This document shows positions 41,162 to 49,648 of a stretch of 64,000 nucleotides of DNA, in pieces. This DNA comes from Pseudomonas sp. MWU13-2105 (GTDB lineage Bacteria > Pseudomonadota > Gammaproteobacteria > Pseudomonadales > Pseudomonadaceae), in NCBI RefSeq assembly GCF_023242315.1, contig NZ_JALLIY010000025.1, positions 1-64,000 on the forward strand, read 5' to 3'. The position numbers were made by a program, and so were the translations under genes. The first letter of the stretch is position 1, and each line of letters begins with the position of its first letter. The notes below the pieces were generated by a model. It ran no database searches, was not told where the DNA came from, and saw only the letters and a program-made list of their open reading frames with translations.

Positions 41162-41236
41162 AGGGGCGTCGCCAAGCGGTAAGGCAGCAGGTTTTGATCC
41201 TGCCATGCGTTGGTTCGAATCCAGCCGCCCCTGCCA
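41162..41236 (+). tRNA. tRNA-Gln (anticodon TTG)
   Basis: A 75-base cloverleaf: acceptor AGGGGCG/CGCCCCT, D-arm GCC-AAGCGGTAA-GGC, anticodon stem GCAGG/CCTGC with loop TTTTGAT (anticodon TTG), T-arm TTGG-TTCGAAT-CCAG..., and an encoded GCCA end. I see no integrase gene or duplicated 3' end nearby, so it is not an obvious island attachment site within this window. Confidence 0.95.
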
Positions 41237-41360
41237 TTTTCCCTCCCGTGCAATTGCTCCGATCGCATGCGGCAATGCACAGTCAGGCCAGTCCGGATCG
41301 ATAGATCAGGCCACTCGATTTCTTTCCAACGACTTTACCGGGTATGCGTATTGTACTGGC

Positions 41361-41834
41361 TCATGCCAGCCGTTGACGCATCTGCTCACTGGCCGCCGGC
41401 CCGGCCTGCACCGTGCTGCGGTTCAACGGCACCGCGCGCCCATCGGCGATATCCGCCATCATCAACTGCAATGGTCGCCCGCTCTCGCGTTCGACGATCT
41501 GTACGCTTTCGCCTTCCGGTGCGTAATGGCGATTACCCCATTCCACAAACGCCATGAGCACCACGCGAAAATCCTCGCCCTTGGCGGTCGGCACATATTC
41601 ATAACGCAGTGGGCGCTGGCTGTAGGGCTGACGTTCGAGCAAACCCGCTTCCACCAGCGCATTCAGGCGCCGGGTCAGCATGTTCGGGGCAATCTCCAGG
41701 CTGCGGGAGAATTCGTCGAAGCGCTTCAGGCCATGCAAGGCATCGCGCATGATCAAGATACTCCACCACTCACCCACCCGTTCAAGGCTGCGGGCAACCG
41801 GGCATTCGGCATGGCTCAGGGTTTTGCGTTGCAT
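41361..41834 (-). CDS. HxlR-family transcriptional regulator
   Basis: The 157-residue protein has the HxlR winged helix: CPVARSLERVGEWWSILIMRDALHGLKRFDEFSRSLEIAPNMLTRRLNALVEAGLLERQPYSQRPLRYEYVPTAKG. HxlR proteins respond to reactive electrophiles, often through the N-terminal cysteine (here in AECPVARS). The start MQRKTLSHAECP has AGGAG upstream; an earlier in-frame ATG lacks one. It is divergent from the beta-ketoacyl synthase gene, its probable target. Confidence 0.85.
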   Translation of the reverse strand: MQRKTLSHAECPVARSLERVGEWWSILIMRDALHGLKRFDEFSRSLEIAPNMLTRRLNALVEAGLLERQPYSQRPLRYEYVPTAKGEDFRVVLMAFVEWGNRHYAPEGESVQIVERESGRPLQLMMADIADGRAVPLNRSTVQAGPAASEQMRQRLA

Positions 41835-41947
41835 GGCGGCTCCTGTCGGGCGCTCGGACATTTGTGAGCGGGCTATGTTACTTTCATGATGATAGTAGCG
41901 TCCACAAGCCATTACCTCGCTCAATCACCTGAAGGAGTTGGATCGTC

Positions 41948-43216
41948 ATGAACAAACGCATCGTCGTCACCGGCATGGGCGCGCTGACCCCGCTGGGCTG
42001 CGGAGTCGAACAGATCTGGCAACGCCTGCTGGCCGGACAGTCCGGTATCCGCCACTTGCCAGTGGAGTTGATCGGCGACCTGTCGATCAGTATCGGTGGC
42101 CAGGTCCCGGACCGCACTCAGGACCCGGAGGCCGGCTTCGATCCGGATCAACTGCTGGCCGCCAAGGAACAACGCAAGATGGACCGCTTCATCCTGTTTG
42201 CCCTGGCGGCGGCGGATGAGGCCCTGGCCCAGGCCGGCTGGGCTCCCGACTCCCCGCAGGCGCAGGAACGCACGGCAACCATCATTGCCTCTGGTGTCGG
42301 CGGCTTTCCCGCCATTGCCGAAGCGGTGCGCACTACGGACAGTAAAGGGCCGAGGCGTTTGTCGCCGTTCACCATTCCTTCGTTTCTCAGCAACATGGCC
42401 GCCGGTCACGTCTCGATCCGCTACGGTCTCAAGGGACCGCTGGGGGCTCCGGTGACCGCCTGTGCCGCTGGCGTCCAGGCCATCGGCGACGCCGCCCGGA
42501 TGATCCGTGCAGGGGAAATCGATGTGGCGGTCTGCGGTGGCACTGAGGCCTGCATCCACAGGGTCAGCCTGGCTGGCTTCGCGGCGGCCCGGGCGCTGTC
42601 GAGTGATTACAATGAGACGCCGCAGCGCGCCTCCCGGCCCTTCGATCAAGCCCGTGATGGCTTCGTCATGGGCGAGGGTGCCGGCCTGTTGGTGATCGAG
42701 GAGCTGGAACATGCCCTGGCACGCGGCGCCAAGCCGCTCGCCGAGTTGGTGGGGTATGGCACCAGCTCTGATGCTTACCACATGACTGCCGGCCCGGAGG
42801 ATGGCGACGGTGCTCGCCGCGCCATGCAGCAGGCATTGCGCCAGGCCGGGATCGAGCCGTCCCAGGTCCGGCACCTGAATGCGCATGCTACCTCGACGCC
42901 GGTGGGTGACAAGGGCGAATTGGCGGCGATCAAGGCCGTGTTCGGGACAATCGGTGGGCCGGCCATCAGCTCGACCAAGTCCGCCACCGGACATTTGTTG
43001 GGCGCCGCCGGGGGGATCGAGGCGATCTTCACGGTGCTGGCGTTGCGTGACCAGGTGGCGCCGGCGACGCTCAATCTGGATAACCCCGATGAGCTCGCCG
43101 AAGGTCTTGATCTGATTCGCGGCCAGGCGCGGCCGTTGCCCATGGAGTACGCGCTCTCCAATGGCTTCGGTTTTGGCGGGGTCAATGCCAGCGTGCTGTT
43201 CAAGCGCTGGGTGTAG
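41948..43216 (+). CDS. Beta-ketoacyl-ACP synthase (FabF-like)
   Basis: The 422-residue condensing enzyme has the Cys-His-His triad of KAS I/II enzymes: Cys172 in VTACAAGVQ, His313 in NAHATSTPVGD and His349 in KSATGHLLGAAGG. It elongates acyl-ACP with malonyl-ACP. It is not next to acpP or fabG, so it is an accessory FabF rather than the housekeeping copy. The C-terminus (NGFGFGGVNASVLFKRW) is complete. It lies divergent from an HxlR regulator. Confidence 0.9.
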   Translation: MNKRIVVTGMGALTPLGCGVEQIWQRLLAGQSGIRHLPVELIGDLSISIGGQVPDRTQDPEAGFDPDQLLAAKEQRKMDRFILFALAAADEALAQAGWAPDSPQAQERTATIIASGVGGFPAIAEAVRTTDSKGPRRLSPFTIPSFLSNMAAGHVSIRYGLKGPLGAPVTACAAGVQAIGDAARMIRAGEIDVAVCGGTEACIHRVSLAGFAAARALSSDYNETPQRASRPFDQARDGFVMGEGAGLLVIEELEHALARGAKPLAELVGYGTSSDAYHMTAGPEDGDGARRAMQQALRQAGIEPSQVRHLNAHATSTPVGDKGELAAIKAVFGTIGGPAISSTKSATGHLLGAAGGIEAIFTVLALRDQVAPATLNLDNPDELAEGLDLIRGQARPLPMEYALSNGFGFGGVNASVLFKRWV

Positions 43217-43270
43217 GGCATCAGATACGGTCTTGACCCTGGGCTCACTACTGCGGCCAGCATAATCAAT

Positions 43271-43337
43271 GTGGGAGCCCGGCTTGCCGGCGATGAGGCC
43301 CTTGAGGACGCCATCGCCGGCAAGCCGGGCTCCTGCA
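43271..43337. repeat. REP doublet (REPIN)
   Basis: Inverted copies GGAGCCCGGCTTGCCGGCGATG and CATCGCCGGCAAGCCGGGCTCC face each other across 16 bases. The core is closely related to that of the doublet at 19736-19820. It lies between two convergent genes. Confidence 0.85.
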
Positions 43338-43348
43338 AAGGATAGGGT

Positions 43349-44245
43349 CTACCTGGAGAATTTCCGTGCGCCGGCCACGCAGAGGATCACGGCTACAGTG
43401 ACCCCCAGCATGCCCAGGCTGACCTGCTCGTGCAGTAAAGTCGCCGCCAGGGCCAAGCCGAAAAACGGCTGCAAAAGCTGCAGTTGTCCCACGGCGGCAA
43501 TCCCGCCCTGGGCCAGCCCGCGGTACCAGAACACAAACCCGATCAGCATGCTGAACAGCGAGACGTACGCCAGGCTCAACCAGGCGGGCGTGCTGATGCC
43601 GGTGAACGAGGCAGGGGCCAGGCACCCGGCCAGCACGAGCATCAGCGGCAGCGACAGGACCAGCGCCCAGGAAATCACCTGCCAGCCGCCCAGCGTCCGG
43701 GAGAGCTTCGCTCCTTCGGCGTAACCCAGGCCGCATACCAGCACCGCCATCAGCATCAGCATATCGCCCTTGGGCGAGGCGCTCAGCCCCTGGGACACGG
43801 CGAACCCCACCACCAGCAGGCTGCCCAGCACGGAAAAGCCCCAGAACACCGGCCGCGGCCGCTCGCCACCGCGCAGGACAGCGAAGGCGGCGGTTGCCAG
43901 CGGCAACAGGCCGAGGAATACAATGGAGTGCGCCGAGGTCACGTACTGCAACGCCAGCGCCGTCAACAGCGGGAACCCCAGCACGACACCGATGGCCACC
44001 ACCGCCAGGGACAATAGTTGGTTGCGGGCCGGGCGCTTTTCCCTGGACAGCAACAGCAGGCACAGCGCCAGAACCCCGGCGATGCTCGCCCGGGCCAGGG
44101 TTAGAAACACCGGGTCGAACTCCAGGACCGCCACCCGTGTCGCGGGCAGCGAGCCGCTGAAGATCAGCACTCCGATAAAACCATTGAGCCAGCCACGGGT
44201 GCTTGTGGCGATTGCTGGGGTATTCAGGGGCGAGGTTCGTTGCAT
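43349..44245 (-). CDS. EamA-family (DMT) transporter
   Basis: The 298-residue protein has ten predicted membrane spans in two EamA repeats (FSGSLPATRVAVLEFDPVFLTLARASIAGVLAL and VSLFSMLIGFVFWYRGLAQGGIAAVGQLQLLQPFFGLALAATLLHE). It is probably an exporter of amino acids or related metabolites. The divergent MocR regulator is the expected controller; this pairing is common. It converges on the REP doublet. Confidence 0.85.
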   Translation of the reverse strand: MQRTSPLNTPAIATSTRGWLNGFIGVLIFSGSLPATRVAVLEFDPVFLTLARASIAGVLALCLLLLSREKRPARNQLLSLAVVAIGVVLGFPLLTALALQYVTSAHSIVFLGLLPLATAAFAVLRGGERPRPVFWGFSVLGSLLVVGFAVSQGLSASPKGDMLMLMAVLVCGLGYAEGAKLSRTLGGWQVISWALVLSLPLMLVLAGCLAPASFTGISTPAWLSLAYVSLFSMLIGFVFWYRGLAQGGIAAVGQLQLLQPFFGLALAATLLHEQVSLGMLGVTVAVILCVAGARKFSR

Positions 44246-44300
44246 TTTCGCTTCACACTCAGGGTCGGGGTTGCTTGAAACGCATGCTATGACTGACTAT

Positions 44301-44330
44301 TGATACAATCAAAAAATTGTCATGGATACA
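44301..44330. promoter_or_regulatory. Putative MocR operator/promoter
   Basis: ACAAT-cAAAAA-ATTGT forms an inverted repeat at 44305-44320, and GATACA occurs twice in direct orientation (44302 and 44325) in the 93-base gap between the EamA and MocR genes. Direct repeats overlapping a core promoter are the usual MocR arrangement. Confidence 0.4.
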
Positions 44331-44338
44331 TCTGCCCC

Positions 44339-45670
44339 ATGCCTCGTTCCCGGTACAAGTCGCTGGTTGATGTTTTGGCCGCCGATATCCGCGCAGGACG
44401 CTTGCCGCCCGGTGCCCGCTTGCCGACTCATCGCCAACTCGCCGCCAGCCATGGCCTGGCGCTGGCCACCGCCAGCCGGGTCTATGCGGAGCTTGAGGCG
44501 ATGGGCCTGGTCAGCGGGGAAACGGGGCGCGGCACTTTTGTCCGGGAGACGTCCCTACCTTCCGGCCTGGGCATCGACCAGCCCGACGTTGCCCAGGGAA
44601 TGGTCGATCTCAACTTCAACTATCCCTCGTCGCCGGGACAGGCCGAGCAGCTACGCATGGCCTTGCGTCAGTTGGCCTTGTCCGGCGACCTGGAGTCCTT
44701 GCTGCGCTACCACCCGCATGCCGGGCGCCTGCATGAGCGGGCAGCAGTCGCCCGTCACCTGGGGACGCGCGGGCTGAGCGTGGCGGCCGAGCAGGTGCTG
44801 ATTGTCAGCGGCGCCCAGCATGGCTTGACGGTGGTGCTGATGGCGTTCTTGCAGCCTGGCGACGTGATCGCCGCGGACGCCTTGACCTATCCGGGATTCA
44901 AGGTGTTGGCGCAGGCGCTGCACCTTGAGGTGGTGGCGATTCCCGTCACTGACCAGGGGCCGGATCTGGATGCCCTGGAACAGCTTTGCCGCAGTCGTCC
45001 GGTGCGTGCCGTCTACAGCATGCCGACCCTGCATAATCCGATGGGCTGGGTGATGGCGGCCGATCAGCGCGAACACCTGGTGTCGATCGCGCGCCAGCAT
45101 GACCTGTTGATTATCGAGGACGCGGCCTACGCGTACCTGGTGGAGGACGCGCCGCCACCGCTCGCCGAGCTGGCGCCGGAACGGACCCTCTATGTTTCCG
45201 GCCTCTCCAAGAGCGTGGCCGCCGGTTTGCGGGTTGGATTCGTCGCTGCGCCGGTTCTGCGGGTGGCCGCGCTGGAGCGAACCATCCGGGCGACCACCTG
45301 GAACACGCCGGGGGTGTTGACGGCGATTGCCAGCGCCTGGATCGAAGATGGCACTGTCGCCAGGCTCGAGGTGCAAAAGCGCCAGGATGCCCAGGCCAGG
45401 CAAGTCATGGCTGACGAGTTGCTGGCCGGACTGCACAGCGTGCGCCATCGGTCATCCTTCTTTCTCTGGCTGCCCCTGCCGGAAGAGGCACGGGCCGATC
45501 AGATTGCCATGGCGCTGATGCGCGAGCAGATCTCGGTCTCCACCGCCGAGCCGTTTGCGACCTCGCTGCATGTGCCGCATGCGATCCGCCTGGCGTTGGG
45601 CTCGGTGGACATCGACACCCTTCGCGTTGCGCTGGTGAAAGTAAAGCGGGTGCTCGGGCCGCTGTTCTGA
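44339..45670 (+). CDS. MocR-family PLP-dependent regulator (GntR-aminotransferase fusion)
   Basis: The 443-residue protein has a GntR winged helix (residues 1-75, YKSLVDVLAADIRAGRLPPGARLPTHRQLAASHGLALATASRVYAELEAMG) fused to a fold-type I aminotransferase-like domain with the PLP lysine in YVSGLSKSVAAGLRVGF and substrate-binding YSMPTLHNPMGW. MocR proteins sense PLP or amino acids and control metabolite or transporter genes. The divergent EamA gene is the likely target. I use ATG at 44339, which places the GntR domain at the usual distance. Confidence 0.85.
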   Translation: MPRSRYKSLVDVLAADIRAGRLPPGARLPTHRQLAASHGLALATASRVYAELEAMGLVSGETGRGTFVRETSLPSGLGIDQPDVAQGMVDLNFNYPSSPGQAEQLRMALRQLALSGDLESLLRYHPHAGRLHERAAVARHLGTRGLSVAAEQVLIVSGAQHGLTVVLMAFLQPGDVIAADALTYPGFKVLAQALHLEVVAIPVTDQGPDLDALEQLCRSRPVRAVYSMPTLHNPMGWVMAADQREHLVSIARQHDLLIIEDAAYAYLVEDAPPPLAELAPERTLYVSGLSKSVAAGLRVGFVAAPVLRVAALERTIRATTWNTPGVLTAIASAWIEDGTVARLEVQKRQDAQARQVMADELLAGLHSVRHRSSFFLWLPLPEEARADQIAMALMREQISVSTAEPFATSLHVPHAIRLALGSVDIDTLRVALVKVKRVLGPLF

Positions 45671-45862
45671 TCCGTATTTTTCGGCGCTATCTGCCTCTGT
45701 AATGTATTCGGCCCGCGACCGACAATGAACCCACGGATCAGCCTTGCGCAGATGCCCGGGGCTACTGCCTGTGCTGCCGGGCCACGGACTTCTGTTGGCT
45801 CTGCTCCGTAAACTCATTGCGCAACCCGCGCTATGCCCTGACCTTATAGTTGAGGAGGCCTT

Positions 45863-45946
45863 ATGGCCAAGATGGCGATGTTCCTGGGTGGATTTCTCAT
45901 ACTGACAATCGCGATTGGCCTGCTGGCCACGATTTCTCCGACATAA
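45863..45946 (+). CDS. 27-residue hydrophobic membrane peptide
   Basis: ATG at 45863 is preceded at ideal distance by a perfect TGAGGAGG ribosome-binding site and encodes MAKMAMFLGGFLILTIAIGL followed by LATISPT, then stop. The peptide is a single membrane helix with a positively charged start. Small single-span peptides of this type usually tune membrane enzymes or transporters. It ends three bases before the stop of the convergent hydrolase gene. No upstream gene within 190 bases is co-directional except the MocR gene, so it probably has its own promoter in 45671-45850, where I could not fix the elements. Confidence 0.6.
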   Translation: MAKMAMFLGGFLILTIAIGLLATISPT

Positions 45947-45949
45947 TCC

Positions 45950-46837
45950 CTAGGCCAGATAGCGCCGGAACCATCCCAGCGTCCGGTCCCAGGCCAGCTT
46001 GGCGGCGGCCTCGTCGTACCTCGGCGTGGAGTCGTTGTGGAAGCCGTGGTTGACCCCGGCGTAGATATGCGCCTCATAAACCTTGCCGGCGGCTTTCAAG
46101 GCCTGCTCATAGGCGGGCCAGCCGTCGGTGATGGGCTTGTCCAGTTCGGCGTAGTGCAGCAGCAGGGGCGCCTTGATCCGTACCACTTCCTCGGCCTTTG
46201 GCTGACGGCCATAGAAGGGCACGGCGGCACTGAGTTCCGGATAGGCCACGGCGGCGGCATTGGCGACCCCGCCGCCATAGCAGAAGCCGGTAATGCCGAC
46301 TTTGCCGGTGGTGGTGTCGTGCTGCATCAGCCATTCGATGGCGGCAAAAAAGTCATTCATGAGCTTTTCCGGATCGACCGTCAGTTGCAGTTCGCGGCCC
46401 TTGTCGTCATTGCCGGGATAGCCGCCGACCGATGACAGGCCATCCGGGGCCAGGGCGATGTATCCGGCTTTGGCCACCCGCCGGGCAACATCCTCGATGT
46501 AGGGATTGAGCCCACGGTTTTCATGCACGACCACTACCGCCGGCACCTTGCCGCTGGCCTTGGCCGGACGCACCCGATAGGCACGCACCTGCCCGTTACC
46601 CTTGGGGGAGGGATAGGTGATGTATTCGGCGACGATGTCCGGGTCGGTAAACGGTACCTGCTCGGCCAGCGCATAATTCGGGCTCAGCGCAGCCAGCAGG
46701 CTGCTGGCGGCCAGGCCACCGAGGGTGAACTTCGCCGCGCGATCAAGAAACTCCCGGCGGTTGATCTTGCCGTGGACGTAGTAGTCGTACAGCTCCAGCA
46801 GTTCAGGGGCAAAGTCTTTCGCGGTGAGACGTTCCAT
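45950..46837 (-). CDS. Dienelactone hydrolase family protein with Tat-like signal
   Basis: The 295-residue protein is an alpha/beta hydrolase of the dienelactone hydrolase/carboxymethylenebutenolidase type: catalytic cysteine in TGFCYGGGVAN, aspartate in HYAELDKPIT and histidine in AGVNHGFHNDS. Before the catalytic domain it has 26 hydrophilic residues and then NRREFLDRAAKFTLGGLAASSLLAAL, a twin-arginine export motif and hydrophobic stretch. This architecture is the YghX-like exported group. The start MERLTAKDFAPEL has GGAGGT upstream in AT-poor DNA. The physiological substrate is unknown. Confidence 0.85.
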   Translation of the reverse strand: MERLTAKDFAPELLELYDYYVHGKINRREFLDRAAKFTLGGLAASSLLAALSPNYALAEQVPFTDPDIVAEYITYPSPKGNGQVRAYRVRPAKASGKVPAVVVVHENRGLNPYIEDVARRVAKAGYIALAPDGLSSVGGYPGNDDKGRELQLTVDPEKLMNDFFAAIEWLMQHDTTTGKVGITGFCYGGGVANAAAVAYPELSAAVPFYGRQPKAEEVVRIKAPLLLHYAELDKPITDGWPAYEQALKAAGKVYEAHIYAGVNHGFHNDSTPRYDEAAAKLAWDRTLGWFRRYLA

Positions 46838-46934
46838 CTGTGCGCTACCTTTGGAGGTGGTCGGGTTCCGGCCTAGTGTAGAAGCTAAACGCCGGATTCC
46901 GGACTTGAACGGCTTTTGCCTGGCAAGCATCAGT

Positions 46935-46963
46935 TCATGATCATGAGTAGAACTTGTGATCAT
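46935..46963. promoter_or_regulatory. Palindrome and TGATCAT repeats before metE
   Basis: TCATGATCATGA at 46935-46946 is a perfect 12-base palindrome, and TGATCAT occurs at 46938 and again at 46957, 19 bases apart. It lies about 80-105 bases before metE. It is not the classic MetR site (TGAA-5-TTCA), and no metR gene is adjacent, so the regulator is unknown. Confidence 0.4.
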
Positions 46964-47041
46964 CCGTATTTAAATGAGTTTGTCTCAGCATGTCCTGAGT
47001 GTCGACAATGGCTCCCATCGAACACATTGGAGTTTTTTGTC

Positions 47042-49330
47042 ATGGCACTGGCCCATTCCCTTGGATTTCCGCGCATTGGTCGCGACCGTGAACTGAAGAA
47101 AGCTCAAGAAGCCTTCTGGAAAGGTGAATTGGACGAGGCGGGCCTGCGTGTCGCGGGCCGCGAGCTGCGCAAGGCGCATTGGGCATTGCAGAAGAAAGCC
47201 GGTGTCGAGCTGTTGCCGGTCGGTGACTTTGCCTGGTACGACCAGGTCCTGACCCACTCGCTGATGTTCGGCGTGATCCCGGAGCGCTTCCGTCCGCACG
47301 ACGGCAAGGTGTCCCTGCAAACCCTGTTCGGCATGGCTCGCGGCGTCAGCGACAGTTGTTGCGGCGGAGCGCATGCCCAGGAAATGACCAAGTGGTTTGA
47401 TACCAACTACCACTACCTGGTGCCGGAGTTCAGCGCCGACCAGCAGTTCCAGCTCGGTTGGGATCAGCTCTTTGAAGAAGTCGAAGAGGCGCACGCGCTG
47501 GGTCACACCGTCAAACCCGTAGTGATCGGGCCGTTGACTTACCTGTGGCTGGGCAAGGCCAAAGGTGGCGATTTCGACAAGCTCGACCTGCTCGAACGCC
47601 TGCTGCCGTTGTACGGCCAGATCTTCCAGCGCCTGGCTGCCCAGGGCGTCGAGTGGGTGCAGATCGACGAGCCGATCCTGGTCCTGGATCTGCCGCAGGA
47701 ATGGAAAAACGCCTTCGAACGCGCTTATAACCTGATCCAGCGCGATCCACTGAAGAAGCTGGTCGCCACCTACTTCGGCGGCCTGGAAGAGAATCTTGGC
47801 CTGGCGGCCAATCTACCGGTCGACGGCCTGCACATCGATTTGGTCCGTGCGCCGGAGCAATACCCGACCATCCTCGATCGCCTGCCGGCCTACAAGATCC
47901 TCTCGCTGGGCGTGGTCAACGGCCGTAACGTCTGGCGTTGCGACCTGGAAAAAGCCCTGGCGGTGTTGCAACACGCCAATGAGCGCCTGGGCGATCGGCT
48001 GTGGGTCGCGCCTTCCTGCTCGCTGTTGCACAGTCCGGTAGACCTGGGTCGTGAAGACCAGCTCGACGCCGAACTCAAGAGCTGGCTGGCCTTTGCCGTG
48101 CAGAAGTGCGAGGAAGTCGCGATACTGGCCCGTGCCGTCAATGAGCCCGAAGCCGCCCCGGTACTGGCAGCCCTGGCCCAAAGCCGCACGGTTCAGGCCG
48201 GCCGTGCCGCTTCGCCGCGTATCCACAAAGCGGCTGTGCAGGCTCGCGTTGCCGCCATTACTGCCAAGGACAGCCAACGCCACTCGGCATTTGCCAGTCG
48301 TATTGAAAAGCAGCGGGTCGGGCTGGATCTGCCACTGTTCCCGACCACTACCATCGGTTCGTTCCCGCAAACGACGGCCATCCGACTGGCGCGTCAGTCG
48401 TTCAAGCAGGGCAAGTTGAATGAAGCTGAATACACCGAGGCGATGCAGAGCGAGATTCGCCATGCCGTGCAAGTGCAGGAACGCTTGGGACTGGATGTGC
48501 TGGTACACGGTGAAGCCGAGCGTAACGACATGGTCGAGTACTTTGCCGAACAACTCGACGGTTATGCCTTCACCCGTTTTGGCTGGGTCCAGAGCTACGG
48601 TTCCCGTTGCGTGAAACCGGCGCTGATCTTCGGCGACCTGAGCCGTCCGAAAGCCATGACCGTGGAGTGGATCCGCTATGCCCAGGGTCTCACCGACAAA
48701 GTGATGAAGGGCATGTTGACCGGCCCGGTGACCATGCTGATGTGGTCCTTCCGCCGTGACGACGTGTCCCGCGAAGTGCAGGCCCGGCAACTGGCCCTGG
48801 CCATTCGTGACGAGGTGGTGGATCTGGAAGCCGCCGGGATCAAGATCGTGCAGATCGACGAGGCCGCGTTCCGTGAAGGTCTGCCGCTGCGCCGGGCGCA
48901 ATGGCAGCACTACCTGGATTGGGCCACCGAGGTCTTCCGTCTGTGCGCCTCCGGCGTGCGTGATGAAACCCAGATCCATACCCACATGTGCTACAGCGAG
49001 TTCAATGACGTGATCGAGTCCATCGCGGCGATGGATGCCGACGTCATTACCATTGAAACCTCGCGTTCGGACATGGAACTGCTGGAGGCGTTCGAAGCTT
49101 TCGCTTACCCGAATGAAATCGGGCCTGGCGTCTACGATATTCACTCGCCGCGGGTGCCGGATGCCTCGGAGATGGCCAACCTGCTGCGCAAGGCCGCCCA
49201 GCGGATTCCCGCCGGGCGCCTGTGGGTCAACCCGGACTGTGGCTTGAAAACCCGTGGCTGGGCGGAAACCGAAGCGGCCTTGGTGCACATGGTCAGTGCT
49301 GCTCGCCAACTGCGTAAAGAACTGGCCTGA
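47042..49330 (+). CDS. metE: Cobalamin-independent methionine synthase
   Basis: The 762-residue enzyme transfers a methyl group from 5-methyltetrahydropteroyltriglutamate to homocysteine. It starts MALAHSLGFPRIGRDRELKKA, with the folate-binding N-terminal barrel, and TTTIGSFPQT opens the C-terminal barrel at about residue 437. The zinc and homocysteine site is visible in THMCYSEFND (His and Cys) and VNPDCGLKTRGW (Cys). Length is standard and the start follows TTGGAG. There is no cobalamin riboswitch in the 204-base leader and no metR gene beside it. Confidence 0.95.
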   Translation: MALAHSLGFPRIGRDRELKKAQEAFWKGELDEAGLRVAGRELRKAHWALQKKAGVELLPVGDFAWYDQVLTHSLMFGVIPERFRPHDGKVSLQTLFGMARGVSDSCCGGAHAQEMTKWFDTNYHYLVPEFSADQQFQLGWDQLFEEVEEAHALGHTVKPVVIGPLTYLWLGKAKGGDFDKLDLLERLLPLYGQIFQRLAAQGVEWVQIDEPILVLDLPQEWKNAFERAYNLIQRDPLKKLVATYFGGLEENLGLAANLPVDGLHIDLVRAPEQYPTILDRLPAYKILSLGVVNGRNVWRCDLEKALAVLQHANERLGDRLWVAPSCSLLHSPVDLGREDQLDAELKSWLAFAVQKCEEVAILARAVNEPEAAPVLAALAQSRTVQAGRAASPRIHKAAVQARVAAITAKDSQRHSAFASRIEKQRVGLDLPLFPTTTIGSFPQTTAIRLARQSFKQGKLNEAEYTEAMQSEIRHAVQVQERLGLDVLVHGEAERNDMVEYFAEQLDGYAFTRFGWVQSYGSRCVKPALIFGDLSRPKAMTVEWIRYAQGLTDKVMKGMLTGPVTMLMWSFRRDDVSREVQARQLALAIRDEVVDLEAAGIKIVQIDEAAFREGLPLRRAQWQHYLDWATEVFRLCASGVRDETQIHTHMCYSEFNDVIESIAAMDADVITIETSRSDMELLEAFEAFAYPNEIGPGVYDIHSPRVPDASEMANLLRKAAQRIPAGRLWVNPDCGLKTRGWAETEAALVHMVSAARQLRKELA

Positions 49331-49350
49331 CACGCCAGTCGATGTTTCCC

Positions 49351-49388
49351 GGCCCGGAATTCCGTTGGGCAGAATTCTGCCCCGGGCC
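49351..49388 (+). terminator. Hairpin after metE
   Basis: GGCCCGG-AATTC pairs with GAATT-(CTGC)-CCGGGCC, 20 bases beyond the metE stop. A short T-run (ATTTTC) follows. The remaining gap to 49648 holds the TpsB promoter and no gene that I can support. Confidence 0.5.
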
Positions 49389-49576
49389 ATTTTCGGCGGC
49401 CTGCTGTTGATGCTGGGCGATCTGTTTCGTCGGCGTGGAGCAGGGCGCCATTGTACTCATGGCGTTTGCCGCTTCCCTGTTCCGTCCATTCCAGAGCCTT
49501 GCCAGTCAGTGCGCGAGCGGTTTTTTTGAGTCCGGCACCAATTTGTGTCGAAACTGAAATAAATAGCAACAATTCG

Positions 49577-49605
49577 TTGACGTCATGGTTTTGTCTGTCT
49601 AGCAT
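49577..49605 (+). promoter_or_regulatory. Sigma-70 promoter of the two-partner secretion operon
   Basis: TTGACG, a 17-base spacer and TAGCAT in a locally AT-rich stretch, ending 43 bases before the TpsB start codon. Confidence 0.6.
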
Positions 49606-49648
49606 CGCGCCATTATTTTGCTATCAAGCTTGCTTCGAGGGATCGAAC

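Noticed and set aside
41162..41400. tRNA-Gln as an island attachment site
   Set aside because: No integrase gene and no repeat of the tRNA 3' end were found in the window.
41058..41867. Plus-strand frame covering the tRNA-Gln
   Set aside because: It spans the tRNA and then runs opposite the HxlR gene; coding is not plausible.
46838..47041. Cobalamin or SAM riboswitch before metE
   Set aside because: The 204-base leader is too short and lacks the B12-box or SAM-I conserved elements.
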